DNA of 41,782 bases from Anaerolineae bacterium (GTDB lineage Bacteria > Chloroflexota > Anaerolineae > Anaerolineales > Villigracilaceae). Location: positions 1-41,782 of the forward strand of contig JAKLPV010000120.1 in the NCBI GenBank assembly GCA_022013685.1, given 5' to 3'. A model generated the notes under the pieces. It did not search any database. It had not been told where the DNA came from and saw nothing but the letters and a program-made list of their open reading frames with translations. Positions 8,564 through 16,497 of this stretch are shown here, piece after piece (position 1 is the stretch's first letter; every line of letters begins with the position of its first letter). The translations under genes were made by a program, and so were the position numbers.

Positions 8564-9105
8564 GTGATGGATTTTACCCAGTTTTGCGTTTCTGACGGGC
8601 TTTTGAAATGGAATAATTTCAGGTGGGCGTATTCGGGCTGGGACAAAAAATGCGGGATTTGGCGCTTGCGCCGCCAGTAGGTTTTAAAGAGCCAGTGAAA
8701 GAGCGAGTCGTCTGACCAGAGCTTGAGGTGATTCCACAGATTCTCGCGGTTGGTGCCCCAGAGCAGTTCGCGCGTCCACCAGCGGCGCAGGGTGCGGGTC
8801 AAGAGCCGCCAGAAAACAGCAGGCAGCGGGTAATCGAGCCAGATGACGGCTTCAGCGCGCGGCCAGGTCAGATCGCGCACCACGCTGTAATTTCCGGCCA
8901 GCGCCCAGGCCGGGGCGGATATGGCGGCTTCGACCCGTTGGCGGAAAACGGCATCCGGGGCATCGACCCAGTTGGGCTCCCAGTGCAGGGCATCCAGCTC
9001 GATGAAATCAATGCCGAGTTTTTGGGCCAGGGATTCGGCCAAGGTCGATTTTCCGGCGCTGGTAACGCCGAGAACGATGATCCGTCGATAAGGAAAGGTT
9101 TGCAT
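8560..9105 (-). CDS. P-loop small-molecule kinase (adenylate kinase / FlaR-like)
   Basis: The 181-residue protein has a Walker A loop GVTSAGKST at residues 13-21 and the pattern of P-loop kinases often annotated as 'topology modulation' or adenylate-kinase-like proteins: IDFIELDALHWEPNW, then a WPRAEAVIWLDYP strand and an arginine-rich lid (RLLTRTLRRWWTRELLWG). It probably phosphorylates a small molecule of unknown identity. AGGAG lies six bases before the ATG, and a TATAAT box at 9144-9149 is about 40 bases upstream. It is the first gene of a two-gene unit with the DUF4037 gene. Confidence 0.82.
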   Translation of the reverse strand: MQTFPYRRIIVLGVTSAGKSTLAESLAQKLGIDFIELDALHWEPNWVDAPDAVFRQRVEAAISAPAWALAGNYSVVRDLTWPRAEAVIWLDYPLPAVFWRLLTRTLRRWWTRELLWGTNRENLWNHLKLWSDDSLFHWLFKTYWRRKRQIPHFLSQPEYAHLKLFHFKSPSETQNWVKSIT

Positions 9106-9234
9106 GGCTCTCCTGTTTGTGGGGAAAATGGAAAAGGCTGCGTATTATAACTGTCCAAAGTCAAAGCGAAAAGGTTACTTTTGGATTGCTTTTTTGCGCC
9201 TGGCAGGCCGGTATCCAGCCTATTTTCTTAATGC

Positions 9235-9240
9235 TATAAT
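9235..9240 (+). promoter_or_regulatory. -10 box for the 9268 gene
   Basis: TATAAT in the context ATGCTATAATCGG, 27 bases before the ATG, giving a short leader that carries AAGGAG. No good -35 box was found. Confidence 0.45.
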
Positions 9241-9267
9241 CGGGGTGTTATTCAACAAGGAGAAAAA

Positions 9268-9798
9268 ATGAGCAAACTAAAAATCTTATCTGTTGTGATG
9301 TTATTGCTGACGATTTTGGCAGTCTCGTTGTCTGTTGTTTCCCCTGCTTTTGCCGGCACGCCAGAACCCGCCAAGCCTGTCCCCGGCCTGGGCAAAATGA
9401 CCGACAGCGAAATACGAAACACCTGGCTAAAAAAACGCGCCTGGTATGACAGCCAGACAACGGTCATTCGGGATGCCTACAGAGTTGCCGATGCTTTCCA
9501 GTCTTTGATCGATGTCGAAGTGAAAAAGGGGCGGGATGTCTATGAATTGGAAGTTGCCCTGTCCAATTTCTATGGCGCCATCGCCACTGCCGAGCAAGCC
9601 CGCGTGAATGCCAATACCGTTTTCACCAGTAACGCTGGCTTCAACGGTTTTTATGCCATTTTGGACCGAAACCTGGCCGGACAAAGTATTATCGACGCGC
9701 ACTCGTCCCTGAAGAGTGTTCACCTGACCCTGTTTATCGCCACCCGGGATTTCAGAGCCGCCTATAGCGCCTGGAAAAACAAATACGTGCGCAAATAA
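9268..9798 (+). CDS. Secreted protein of unknown function
   Basis: The 176-residue protein has a clear signal peptide (KLKILSVVMLLLTILAVSLS) with a likely cut after AFA at about residue 29. The mature part is mostly helical, with EVALSNFYGAIATAEQARVN and a lysine-rich end (WKNKYVRK). No domain was recognised. AAGGAG precedes the ATG. A lipoprotein gene follows after 18 bases, so the two are probably one operon of exported proteins. Confidence 0.8.
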   Translation: MSKLKILSVVMLLLTILAVSLSVVSPAFAGTPEPAKPVPGLGKMTDSEIRNTWLKKRAWYDSQTTVIRDAYRVADAFQSLIDVEVKKGRDVYELEVALSNFYGAIATAEQARVNANTVFTSNAGFNGFYAILDRNLAGQSIIDAHSSLKSVHLTLFIATRDFRAAYSAWKNKYVRK

Positions 9799-9816
9799 AA
9801 TGGCCGGCAAACAGCT

Positions 9817-10140
9817 GTGAAAAATTCCATTCTTGTGTCGGTGTTTATTCTCTTGCTTGGGCTATTGACCGCCTGCCAGGATGGGCAAAACAACAATCTC
9901 GGCTACCCTACCCTGCCTTTTCCAAATGTGCGGGTTGAGCAAATCCCTACCGCGACCGTAACCAACACTCCGGAAGCGCCAACTCCCGACCCAAACACGC
10001 CAACAGTAGCAGCGGCAGGAGTTCAAGTACAGGCCTGGCCAACCCTGGACGATGAAGAGTACTGGATCAGCCAGATCGATGCTTTGCTCGATAAGATGGA
10101 GCGGGAATTGAACTCTGTCGACACTCGCCTGAAACCGTAA
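9817..10140 (+). CDS. Small lipoprotein, GTG start
   Basis: The 107-residue protein starts at GTG. It has a type II signal peptide with lipobox LLTAC (cysteine at residue 20). A threonine- and proline-rich spacer (PTATVTNTPEAPTPDPNTPT), typical of surface linkers in this group, precedes a short helical tail (DEEYWISQIDALLDKMEREL). It is probably anchored on the outer face of the cytoplasmic membrane. It follows the secreted-protein gene, and a terminator lies 20 bases after its stop. Confidence 0.78.
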   Translation: MKNSILVSVFILLLGLLTACQDGQNNNLGYPTLPFPNVRVEQIPTATVTNTPEAPTPDPNTPTVAAAGVQVQAWPTLDDEEYWISQIDALLDKMERELNSVDTRLKP

Positions 10141-10159
10141 TGTATGACCTGTAAAAAAC

Positions 10160-10190
10160 ATCCCGCGAAAGATCTGCGGGATATTTTTTT
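10160..10190 (+). terminator. Intrinsic terminator
   Basis: ATCCCGC (10160-10166) pairs with GCGGGAT (10176-10182), followed by a seven-T run. It ends the 9268-10140 operon. Confidence 0.85.
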
Positions 10191-10230
10191 GCCTGTTTTG
10201 TGCAAACAAACCAAAATCGGAGATAACCCA

Positions 10231-11583
10231 ATGTTCGACCTGCCCGATGACCAAATTTTGCCCATCAGCCGTGAACACGCTTTTTACACCTGGTCTGCCC
10301 AGGCCAAAATCAACCCCATCCCGGTCAAACGCGCCAAAGGCGTCTATTTCTGGGATGTGAACGACAAACGCTACCTGGATTTCAACTCGATGACGATGTG
10401 CGTCAACATCGGCCACGGCGACGAGCGCGTCATCCGCGCCATTCAGGAGCAGGCCGCCGAGTTGCCGTATGCCGCCCCCGGCATGGCAACCAAAGTGCGG
10501 GCGCTGGCCTCGCGGGCAGTAGCCGAGATCAGCCCCAGCGGCAGGCTGAGCAAAGTTCTCTTCACCCTGGGCGGGGCCGATGCCAACGAAAACGCCATCA
10601 AAATCGCGCGCGCCCACACCGGACGCCACAAAATCCTGGCCCGTTACCGTTCGTATCACGGCGCAACCGCGGGGGCGATGGCCGTCACGGGCGACCCGCG
10701 TCGTGTGACCTGGGAACCGAACCTGATGACGGGTGTGGTGCATTTCCTTGACCCGTACCGCTACCGTTCGACCTTCCACCGCAGCAACCCCTCTGTTTCG
10801 GAGGCCGACTTCGCGCTGGATTATCTCAACCACCTGGAAGAGATCATCCGCTACGAGGGACCGGAGACCATCGCCGCGATCCTGATGGAGAGCGTGACCG
10901 GCACGAACGGCATCATCATTCCGCCAGATGGGTACATGCAAGGCGTGCGCGCCCTGTGCGACAAATATGGGATTTTGATGATCGCAGATGAAGTCATGTC
11001 CGGGTTTGGGCGTACCGGCAAGTGGTTTGCCGTCCAACACTGGGATGTGATCCCCGATTTGATGAGTATGGCCAAGGGGTTGACCTCCGCTTATGCGCCG
11101 CTCGGCGCGGTGGCGATGAAACCCGAGATCGCCGCGACCTTTAACGAGACGGCCTTCGAGAGCGGGCTGACCTACACCGCCCATCCAATTTCGCTGGCGG
11201 CAGCGCTGGCCAACATCGAAGTAATGCGCTCAGACAAAATCGTCGAGCACGCCGCTGCGATGGGGCCGGTCCTGCACAAGATGCTGGCCGACCTGGGCGA
11301 GAGTCACCCGTCTGTCGGCGAAGTGCGCTCGATCGGGCTGTTTGGGATCATTGAAGTGGTCAAAAACCGCGAGACGAAGGAACCCATAGCCCCCTGGAAC
11401 GGTTCCAGCCCCGAGATGAACGCCCTTAAGAAATATTGCACAGAGCACGGTCTGTTCGTTTATACCCACTGGCACACGATCCTGATCATCCCGCCGCTGA
11501 TCATCAGCGAAGAACAATTACGGGAAGGTTTTGATGTGCTGGATAAGGCGCTGGAGATTACGGATAAAGCAGTCTCAGCCTAA
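10231..11583 (+). CDS. Class III PLP-dependent aminotransferase
   Basis: The 450-residue protein moves an amino group from an omega-amino donor to a keto acid using pyridoxal phosphate. The fold-type I, class III signature is complete: the cofactor aspartate in MIADEVMSGFGRTG (D253), the Schiff-base lysine in SMAKGLTSAYAPLG (K282), and the phosphate-binding GGADANENAIK and YHGATAGA regions. It resembles taurine/beta-alanine/GABA-type transaminases, but the donor cannot be fixed from sequence. The start at 10231 (MFDLPDDQ) is chosen because GGAG lies nine bases upstream. The in-frame extension to 10144 runs through the preceding terminator and is rejected. Confidence 0.9.
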   Translation: MFDLPDDQILPISREHAFYTWSAQAKINPIPVKRAKGVYFWDVNDKRYLDFNSMTMCVNIGHGDERVIRAIQEQAAELPYAAPGMATKVRALASRAVAEISPSGRLSKVLFTLGGADANENAIKIARAHTGRHKILARYRSYHGATAGAMAVTGDPRRVTWEPNLMTGVVHFLDPYRYRSTFHRSNPSVSEADFALDYLNHLEEIIRYEGPETIAAILMESVTGTNGIIIPPDGYMQGVRALCDKYGILMIADEVMSGFGRTGKWFAVQHWDVIPDLMSMAKGLTSAYAPLGAVAMKPEIAATFNETAFESGLTYTAHPISLAAALANIEVMRSDKIVEHAAAMGPVLHKMLADLGESHPSVGEVRSIGLFGIIEVVKNRETKEPIAPWNGSSPEMNALKKYCTEHGLFVYTHWHTILIIPPLIISEEQLREGFDVLDKALEITDKAVSA

Positions 11584-11654
11584 GCAACCCAGGAACGTTC
11601 TTTATGTTTTTACTGGTAGCTGTCAATTGATCCATACCAAAAAAGGAGAAAATC

Positions 11655-11807
11655 ATGAAACTGCCCAAGAACTTGACCACAATTTTGCTGGCTGTTTTTC
11701 TTATCCTGGCAGGGCTCTCTGCGCTAGGAGTCAGCTTTCCTCTCATGAATATCATCATGGGGATTGCAGCCTTGGCTGCTGGTATTCTCTACCTGCTCAA
11801 TCGCTGA
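11655..11807 (+). CDS. 50-residue membrane protein
   Basis: AAAAAAGGAG lies just before an ATG that opens a 50-codon frame: MKLPKNLTTILLAVFLILAG, a short glycine/serine turn, then a second hydrophobic stretch ending YLLNR. Two short helices fill the protein. It resembles the small DUF3096-type membrane proteins; this is my recollection of the family, not a search result. The gene stands alone before a strong terminator. It has no known role. Confidence 0.75.
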   Translation: MKLPKNLTTILLAVFLILAGLSALGVSFPLMNIIMGIAALAAGILYLLNR

Positions 11808-11813
11808 TCTTTG

Positions 11814-11867
11814 AACGCTCATCAAAAAACGGCATCCATTTCGGGATGCCGTTTTTTGATGAGCGTT
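11814..11867. terminator. Strong bidirectional terminator, 24-bp perfect stem
   Basis: Bases 11814-11837 are the exact reverse complement of 11844-11867 around a six-base loop. A/T runs are built into the stem, so both converging genes are terminated here. Confidence 0.92.
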
Positions 11868-11875
11868 GGCTTTTT

Positions 11876-12730
11876 TTAAAGATACCGACTCAAAATTCCC
11901 TGTACCTGGGGCAGGTAGCCGGGGCCAAACAGATTCAGATGGTTGAGCAGATGGTACAGATTGTACAAGTCGAAACGTTCACGGTGGCCCGGCGTCAGCG
12001 GACGAAGAGACTCATAGGCGGCATAAAACTCGGATGGAAGCGAGCCAAACAGGTTGGCCATCGCCAGGTCGGCTTCGGCCCAACCGTAATAGGCCGCCGG
12101 GTCGATCAGGCAGGCCAGCCCGCCCGGGCCGAGGTGGATGTTGCCGCTCCACAGATCGCCATGCAGCAGGCTGGCAGGCTGGGGCGGGATGAGTTCCGGC
12201 AGGCGCTGGCAGAGTTTCTCGACCCGCTGCAGATCTGACGAAGGCAGCAACCGGCTGCGATGCGCCAACTTGGCCTGGAAGTGGAGGCGCTGTTCAGCGA
12301 AAAAGGCAACCCCGTCCGCATGGCGCGGATTGGGCTGGGGCGTGGAACCGATATAGTTATCGGCGTCAAAGCCAAACTGCGGATGAGTATGCAGATGCAG
12401 GGCGGCCATTTGCTGGCCGAAAATCTCCCAGCAGCGCGGGTTGCGGGGTTCGGAAGTCAGGTATTCGAGCAGGAGAAAGCCGGGGGCGTGGAGATAAACC
12501 TGTGGCACGCGCGGCGCGTCGGAAACACTGCCCAGTTCGCGCAAGCCATCCGCTTCGCGGGCGAACATGTCGGCGGGAACGGCGCGATTTTGCTTGAGAA
12601 ACAACTGCGGGCCACTGCTGGTGACAAGCAGCCGGGCATCGTTGATGCAGCCGCCACCCAGCGGACGCGCACTGGCAATTTCTCCCCAGCCTTGTTGGGC
12701 AATGAATTGGGTAAGCGCTTGTGGGAACAT
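11876..12730 (-). CDS. Fructosamine/ketosamine 3-kinase family protein
   Basis: The 284-residue protein belongs to the fructosamine-3-kinase family. These enzymes phosphorylate sugar adducts on protein lysines so that the adducts fall off (deglycation). Visible motifs are the glycine loop RPLGGGCIND, the catalytic HGDLWSGN at residues 190-197 and the metal-binding IDPAAYYGWAEADLAM near 209-224. Bacterial members often prefer ribulosamines or erythrulosamines. The start codon directly abuts the stop of the upstream LMW phosphatase gene. This neighbourhood is known from other bacteria and fits a joint repair role. Confidence 0.9.
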   Translation of the reverse strand: MFPQALTQFIAQQGWGEIASARPLGGGCINDARLLVTSSGPQLFLKQNRAVPADMFAREADGLRELGSVSDAPRVPQVYLHAPGFLLLEYLTSEPRNPRCWEIFGQQMAALHLHTHPQFGFDADNYIGSTPQPNPRHADGVAFFAEQRLHFQAKLAHRSRLLPSSDLQRVEKLCQRLPELIPPQPASLLHGDLWSGNIHLGPGGLACLIDPAAYYGWAEADLAMANLFGSLPSEFYAAYESLRPLTPGHRERFDLYNLYHLLNHLNLFGPGYLPQVQGILSRYL

Positions 12731-13216
12731 TTAACGTTTCGGCAGGCGTTCCAGCCAGCCGCGACAGGAGCGTTCGATCATCTGATAGGCCGATTCGAAG
12801 TCATTCAGATCGCCGTAATAGGGGTCAGGAACTTCAAAATTGCCGCGCGCCTGCGGGTCGGTTTCACGCAGCAGGTGGATTTTCCCGCGCTCGGGGCCAT
12901 TGCCGGCCATGCGCTTGAGACCGTCAAAAATGTCTTCATCGAGAGCCAGGATCAGGTCGAAGCGTTCCAGGTCGCGGGCGCGAAATTGCTGGGCCGTGCT
13001 GTCGAGGATGACCCCGTGCTGGCGGGCGACGATCTGCGAGCGGCTGTCGGGGTCTTCGCCGACGTGCCAGCTACCCAGCCCGGCCGATTCAACGTGGAAT
13101 TCAGCTTCGCGCCCGGCTTCTTTGACCAGTTTCTTGAAGATGCCCTCCCCCAGCGGGCTGCGGCAGATATTACCGAGGCAAACAAATGTAATGGCATAAG
13201 GTTTGGTTGGGATCAT
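12731..13216 (-). CDS. Low-molecular-weight protein-tyrosine-phosphatase family protein
   Basis: The 161-residue protein carries the family P-loop VCLGNICRSP with nucleophile C13 and R19, and the general-acid motif DPYYGD (D131). Family members remove phosphate from phosphotyrosine, but homologues next to fructosamine-kinase genes have been shown to act on phosphorylated sugar amines. Its stop codon touches the start of the kinase gene, so the two are one operon. A TATACT box at about 13251-13256 on the minus strand may be its promoter. Confidence 0.93.
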   Translation of the reverse strand: MIPTKPYAITFVCLGNICRSPLGEGIFKKLVKEAGREAEFHVESAGLGSWHVGEDPDSRSQIVARQHGVILDSTAQQFRARDLERFDLILALDEDIFDGLKRMAGNGPERGKIHLLRETDPQARGNFEVPDPYYGDLNDFESAYQMIERSCRGWLERLPKR

Positions 13217-13332
13217 TGGAATAGCCTTGTTTTGTGCGAATGGCTTGCACAGTATATCTTAATAGAAATTATGACTCATAACAGCGGATTGCTTCGGGCC
13301 ATCGCCCTCGCAATGAGATTTTGAACACGTAT

Positions 13333-15549
13333 TTACTGACACCCAAACTCATCCAACAGACCGGCGGGTAAGGACTGCTGTTGGCCGGCGCGGTTCCAGG
13401 CGGCGCACAGGGTTTTGCGCAGGAAGGGACGCTCGGCGACTACCTGATGGGTACGCAGGACGGCCAGATCAAACTCCCCGCGCCAGACCCCGGCTTCGAT
13501 GAAGGGAATCCACTCGAGCGGGTCGGCGGGAGTCAGGCCAAGGTGGGCGGCCAAGGCCTCGAGGCGGGCGATTTCGTCCCAATCAGCGTGTTGGCGGGCC
13601 AGTTCGGCTTTGGCGTAGTGGTAGCACCAGTCATGCGCCGGCTCGGGGCCAAAAACGGATGCGAGAGCGGACTTTGAACCGGAAAAACGGAGGAAGGGAT
13701 CGGATTCGGTCGTTGCTGAAATCAGGTTGGGGTTTGAGAGCGCAATGGCCTGCTGCATCCGTTCGGACAGGTTCTGGTAGGCGTCCTGGTCGCCGGGAGA
13801 TAAGATCCGCAGGCAGCCGCGCAGGGGGGCCAGGAAGGCAACCGATTGGGAGGTGTTGCCGCTAAAATGCGCCGGGCGGAAAGGGAATTCAATCGGCGTG
13901 TTGGGGTCAAGTGCCAGGCGGTCGGGGCGCATGTCGACACCAAAAACCAGGTAAGGCAGTTGCAGAGAATCCAGATCGGGAGCGTAGAGCCAGTTGATGG
14001 GGGCGGTCAGGGAATAGTCGGTTTCGTAGTCGATCTCGAGGGTGTCGGTGAAGAGCACGGTTCCCGGTTGTAGAGCGGGGATGCGCCAGGCCAACTGCCA
14101 GTAGATATCACGCTGGCGCTCCCAGTCGCGGCGGAAGATGTTGGCGTTGTAAAACTGCTGCCCGACCCCGAGAGCGACCAAAAGACTGACGAAAATCAGC
14201 CGCCAGCGGGCATTACGGACGATCAGTTCGATCATCCCGGCTGCCAGCAGGCTGGCGGCAAGCATCATCGAAACGTTAAAACGGTCAAAACTGGATTGGA
14301 GCGTGAGCGGCAGACCGGCTGCCCAGGAGGGGATGCGCCCGAGGAGGATGCCAAGCAGGCCGATCAGGATGAAGTCAACGGACTGGGCAACGGACTTTGT
14401 AGCGGAATCACGGACAAAAACGGACTTGGGAACGGACTGTATCGCGGAATCGCGGACATAAGCGGACTCGGGAATGGATTTTGAAACGGGTAAACGGATG
14501 GGTGAAACGGAATCAGGAACGGATTTTGTCGCGGAATCACGGATATAAGCGGACTCGGGAGCGGATTTTGAAGCGGGTAAACGGATGGGTGAAGCGGATG
14601 AAACGGATTCGGTGAAGGTGGAGAGATGAGCCAGATAGAAGGTCAGCAGGGCGAATGTAACAGCGATCAGCGCCAGGGTTAACAAGGCCGAGGGCGTGGG
14701 GAAAGCATCCATAACGAGGGACAGGATCTGGGCGTAGGCGACGAATCCCGCTTTGATAACGGCTTCGGCTGAAGCGTGGAAAAAACCAGTTAAAAGGTCG
14801 AGAGCCGAAGCTTGTACATCCCCAATCACTTCGAGATCGTAATTGGCGTAGAGGCCGGAGCGGTAATAGAAGAACAGCCAGGCAGCGTTGAGCAGCCAGA
14901 CTGCGATATATGGAACCCATAGTTTGAGGGCCTGCCAGACGCGCGGCAAAAACGGATGCGCGCCAAGCATGGCGAACAAAAACAGGAAGCGCAGCGGTTC
15001 GAGTGTGACAAAATATTCGGTCGGGAAGACGCCCAGAGTCAACAGGAGCAGGGCGATAACCGTGCGCGGACGGGAGCGGGCCGGGTCGTGGAAGGCCCAG
15101 CCGGTTGCCCCAAACGATAAAATGTAAAAAAACAGGGGGATGAGTTCCTGGTTGATATGGGTAAAGGCGACCCAGTGTTGGGAATAGCCGGGATAAACCA
15201 GAAAGACCAGCGCCGCGACCAGAGTCTGGCGTGGACGGTCGGGCCAGATATTGCGCAAGGCCCACCAGACCGAAAGGGTCAGGCTAAAACGGATGACAAG
15301 CGCAAAAACCTGCCAGGCAAGCGGGGTTTCGGGCAGCAGGCCGGTGGTCAGCCAGAAGATCGGGCCAAGGAAGGGCCGCACGCGCAAAAAAGAACGCAGG
15401 AAGCTCTCTGGCCCGGCAAAGTGCGCGCCCCAGGCGAAGGGCCAATCGTCCCAGTAAAAGCCGGTGCGGGTGACGAGCAACCCGTAGGCCAGGACAACCA
15501 AAACGGCGAAAGCAAACGGGATGCTCTTGGATGAAAAACGAAACGGCAT
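13333..15549 (-). CDS. Large polytopic membrane protein, GT-C-like
   Basis: The 738-residue protein has about ten hydrophobic segments in the first 500 residues and a soluble C-terminal part. The first outer loop contains FYWDDWPF, an acidic pair placed as in GT-C glycosyltransferases that use lipid-linked sugars; this is only a resemblance. Residues about 312-385 are a serine-rich loop of tandem 29-residue units (SPIRLPASKS, then PESAYIRDSA, then TKSVPDSV), repeated almost twice and then partly a third time. A related stretch recurs near residue 615-640 (RFSGSKSALAS). The stop-to-start gap to the upstream degV gene is three bases, so they are co-transcribed. Confidence 0.7.
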   Translation of the reverse strand: MPFRFSSKSIPFAFAVLVVLAYGLLVTRTGFYWDDWPFAWGAHFAGPESFLRSFLRVRPFLGPIFWLTTGLLPETPLAWQVFALVIRFSLTLSVWWALRNIWPDRPRQTLVAALVFLVYPGYSQHWVAFTHINQELIPLFFYILSFGATGWAFHDPARSRPRTVIALLLLTLGVFPTEYFVTLEPLRFLFLFAMLGAHPFLPRVWQALKLWVPYIAVWLLNAAWLFFYYRSGLYANYDLEVIGDVQASALDLLTGFFHASAEAVIKAGFVAYAQILSLVMDAFPTPSALLTLALIAVTFALLTFYLAHLSTFTESVSSASPIRLPASKSAPESAYIRDSATKSVPDSVSPIRLPVSKSIPESAYVRDSAIQSVPKSVFVRDSATKSVAQSVDFILIGLLGILLGRIPSWAAGLPLTLQSSFDRFNVSMMLAASLLAAGMIELIVRNARWRLIFVSLLVALGVGQQFYNANIFRRDWERQRDIYWQLAWRIPALQPGTVLFTDTLEIDYETDYSLTAPINWLYAPDLDSLQLPYLVFGVDMRPDRLALDPNTPIEFPFRPAHFSGNTSQSVAFLAPLRGCLRILSPGDQDAYQNLSERMQQAIALSNPNLISATTESDPFLRFSGSKSALASVFGPEPAHDWCYHYAKAELARQHADWDEIARLEALAAHLGLTPADPLEWIPFIEAGVWRGEFDLAVLRTHQVVAERPFLRKTLCAAWNRAGQQQSLPAGLLDEFGCQ
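13626..13715. repeat. Diverged copy of the 87-bp unit, same gene
   Basis: On the minus strand TCCGTTTTTCCGG, TTCAAAGTCCGCTC and TCGCATCCG align with TCCGTTTACCCGC, TTCAAAATCCGCTC and CCGAGTCCG of the tandem block 14395-14612. It is in the same gene and the same reading frame. Confidence 0.55.
14395..14612. repeat. Tandem 87-bp coding repeats
   Basis: Two near-complete 87-base units and a partial third encode SPIRLP-x-SKS-x-PESAY-x-RDSA-x-x-SVP-x-SV. At the DNA level the block is made of CGGA-rich words (GCGGACTCGGGA, ACGGACTTGGGA, GCGGAATCACGGA). It has no hydrophobic character and lies between predicted membrane segments. Confidence 0.8.
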
Positions 15550-15552
15550 GAG

Positions 15553-16413
15553 CTACTCGACCGGGTAATAGCACAGCCCGGCGGTTCCAGGCCCGGTGTG
15601 GATGGCGAGAGCGGGCGAAAGTTCGGCGATCAGCGATTCGACCACGTTCACCCTGGCTTCGACCAGTTGGCGAATTTTCTGGGCTTCTTCCTGCGCCCCG
15701 GCATGGACATAAGCCACTTTGGCGCGCCCCTGCCCGACGGCATCGGCGACCATATCGGCCATTTGCTGGTAAGCGCTGGCGCGCGAATGCGCCTGGCCGA
15801 GGGCGACAATGAGGCCGTCTTTCATGCCAATCAGCGGTTTGATGTTGAGCAGGCCGCCAACCAGGCGTTTGGCCAACCCGATGCGCCCGCCCATGTAAAG
15901 GTATTTGAGCGTGTCGGCGGTCTGGATCATGCGCGTGACAGGGATCATGGCGGCAACCTGGCGGCTGATGGTTTCGAGGCTGGCGCCGTTCAGGGCGGCG
16001 CGGGCGGCTTCGAGCGCAATCCAACCCTGGCAGAGCGAAACATTTTTTGTGTCGACCACTTCGAGATTGATTTCGGGGGCGCTCTCGGCCAGCATGGATT
16101 TGGCGAGGCTGGCCGACTGGTATGCGCCACTGCCACAGGAGGTCATGTGGATGCTGATGATTTCACGCACGCCCCTCTCGATCAGGCCACTGTACATTTC
16201 AAGATAGTCACCGGGGCCGGGGCAGGCGGTTTTCGGCAGGCTGGTCGCGGTCGGCAACCAGGCCAGGAATTCATCGCGCTTGACCGTTACCAGGTCGCGC
16301 AGCACTTCGCGCCCGCGGTGGATGTAGTAGGCAACGGTGTGGATGTTCAGCTCAGCCAGCAGGTTCTCGGGCAGGCTGCAACACGAGTCGGTGACAACCG
16401 CAACTTTTTGCAT
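15553..16413 (-). CDS. DegV family fatty-acid-binding protein
   Basis: The 286-residue protein starts at 16413, seven bases after GGAGGG. It has the DegV pattern: VAVVTDSCCSLPENL, the TSLPKTACPGPGDY loop, HMTSCGSGAYQSA, VVDTKNVSLCQG and LKYLYMGGRIG. Members bind a fatty acid between two domains; some serve as FakB subunits that present fatty acids to a FakA kinase. No fakA is in this window. It is followed closely by the GT-C-like membrane gene. Confidence 0.9.
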   Translation of the reverse strand: MQKVAVVTDSCCSLPENLLAELNIHTVAYYIHRGREVLRDLVTVKRDEFLAWLPTATSLPKTACPGPGDYLEMYSGLIERGVREIISIHMTSCGSGAYQSASLAKSMLAESAPEINLEVVDTKNVSLCQGWIALEAARAALNGASLETISRQVAAMIPVTRMIQTADTLKYLYMGGRIGLAKRLVGGLLNIKPLIGMKDGLIVALGQAHSRASAYQQMADMVADAVGQGRAKVAYVHAGAQEEAQKIRQLVEARVNVVESLIAELSPALAIHTGPGTAGLCYYPVE

Positions 16414-16497
16414 GGTGTATCCCTCCGAAAAAACGGTCAATCTACTCTTTATTTTAATCCCGCTGCGCCCAAGTCCAACCCTTATCAGGGCAAACCC

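Noticed and set aside
10144..10230. N-terminal extension of the aminotransferase
   Set aside because: It would be encoded by the terminator hairpin of the upstream operon; a start with a good ribosome site exists at 10231.
9862..11184. 440-codon minus-strand frame over the aminotransferase
   Set aside because: Antisense to a well-conserved enzyme and crosses the lipoprotein gene and a terminator.
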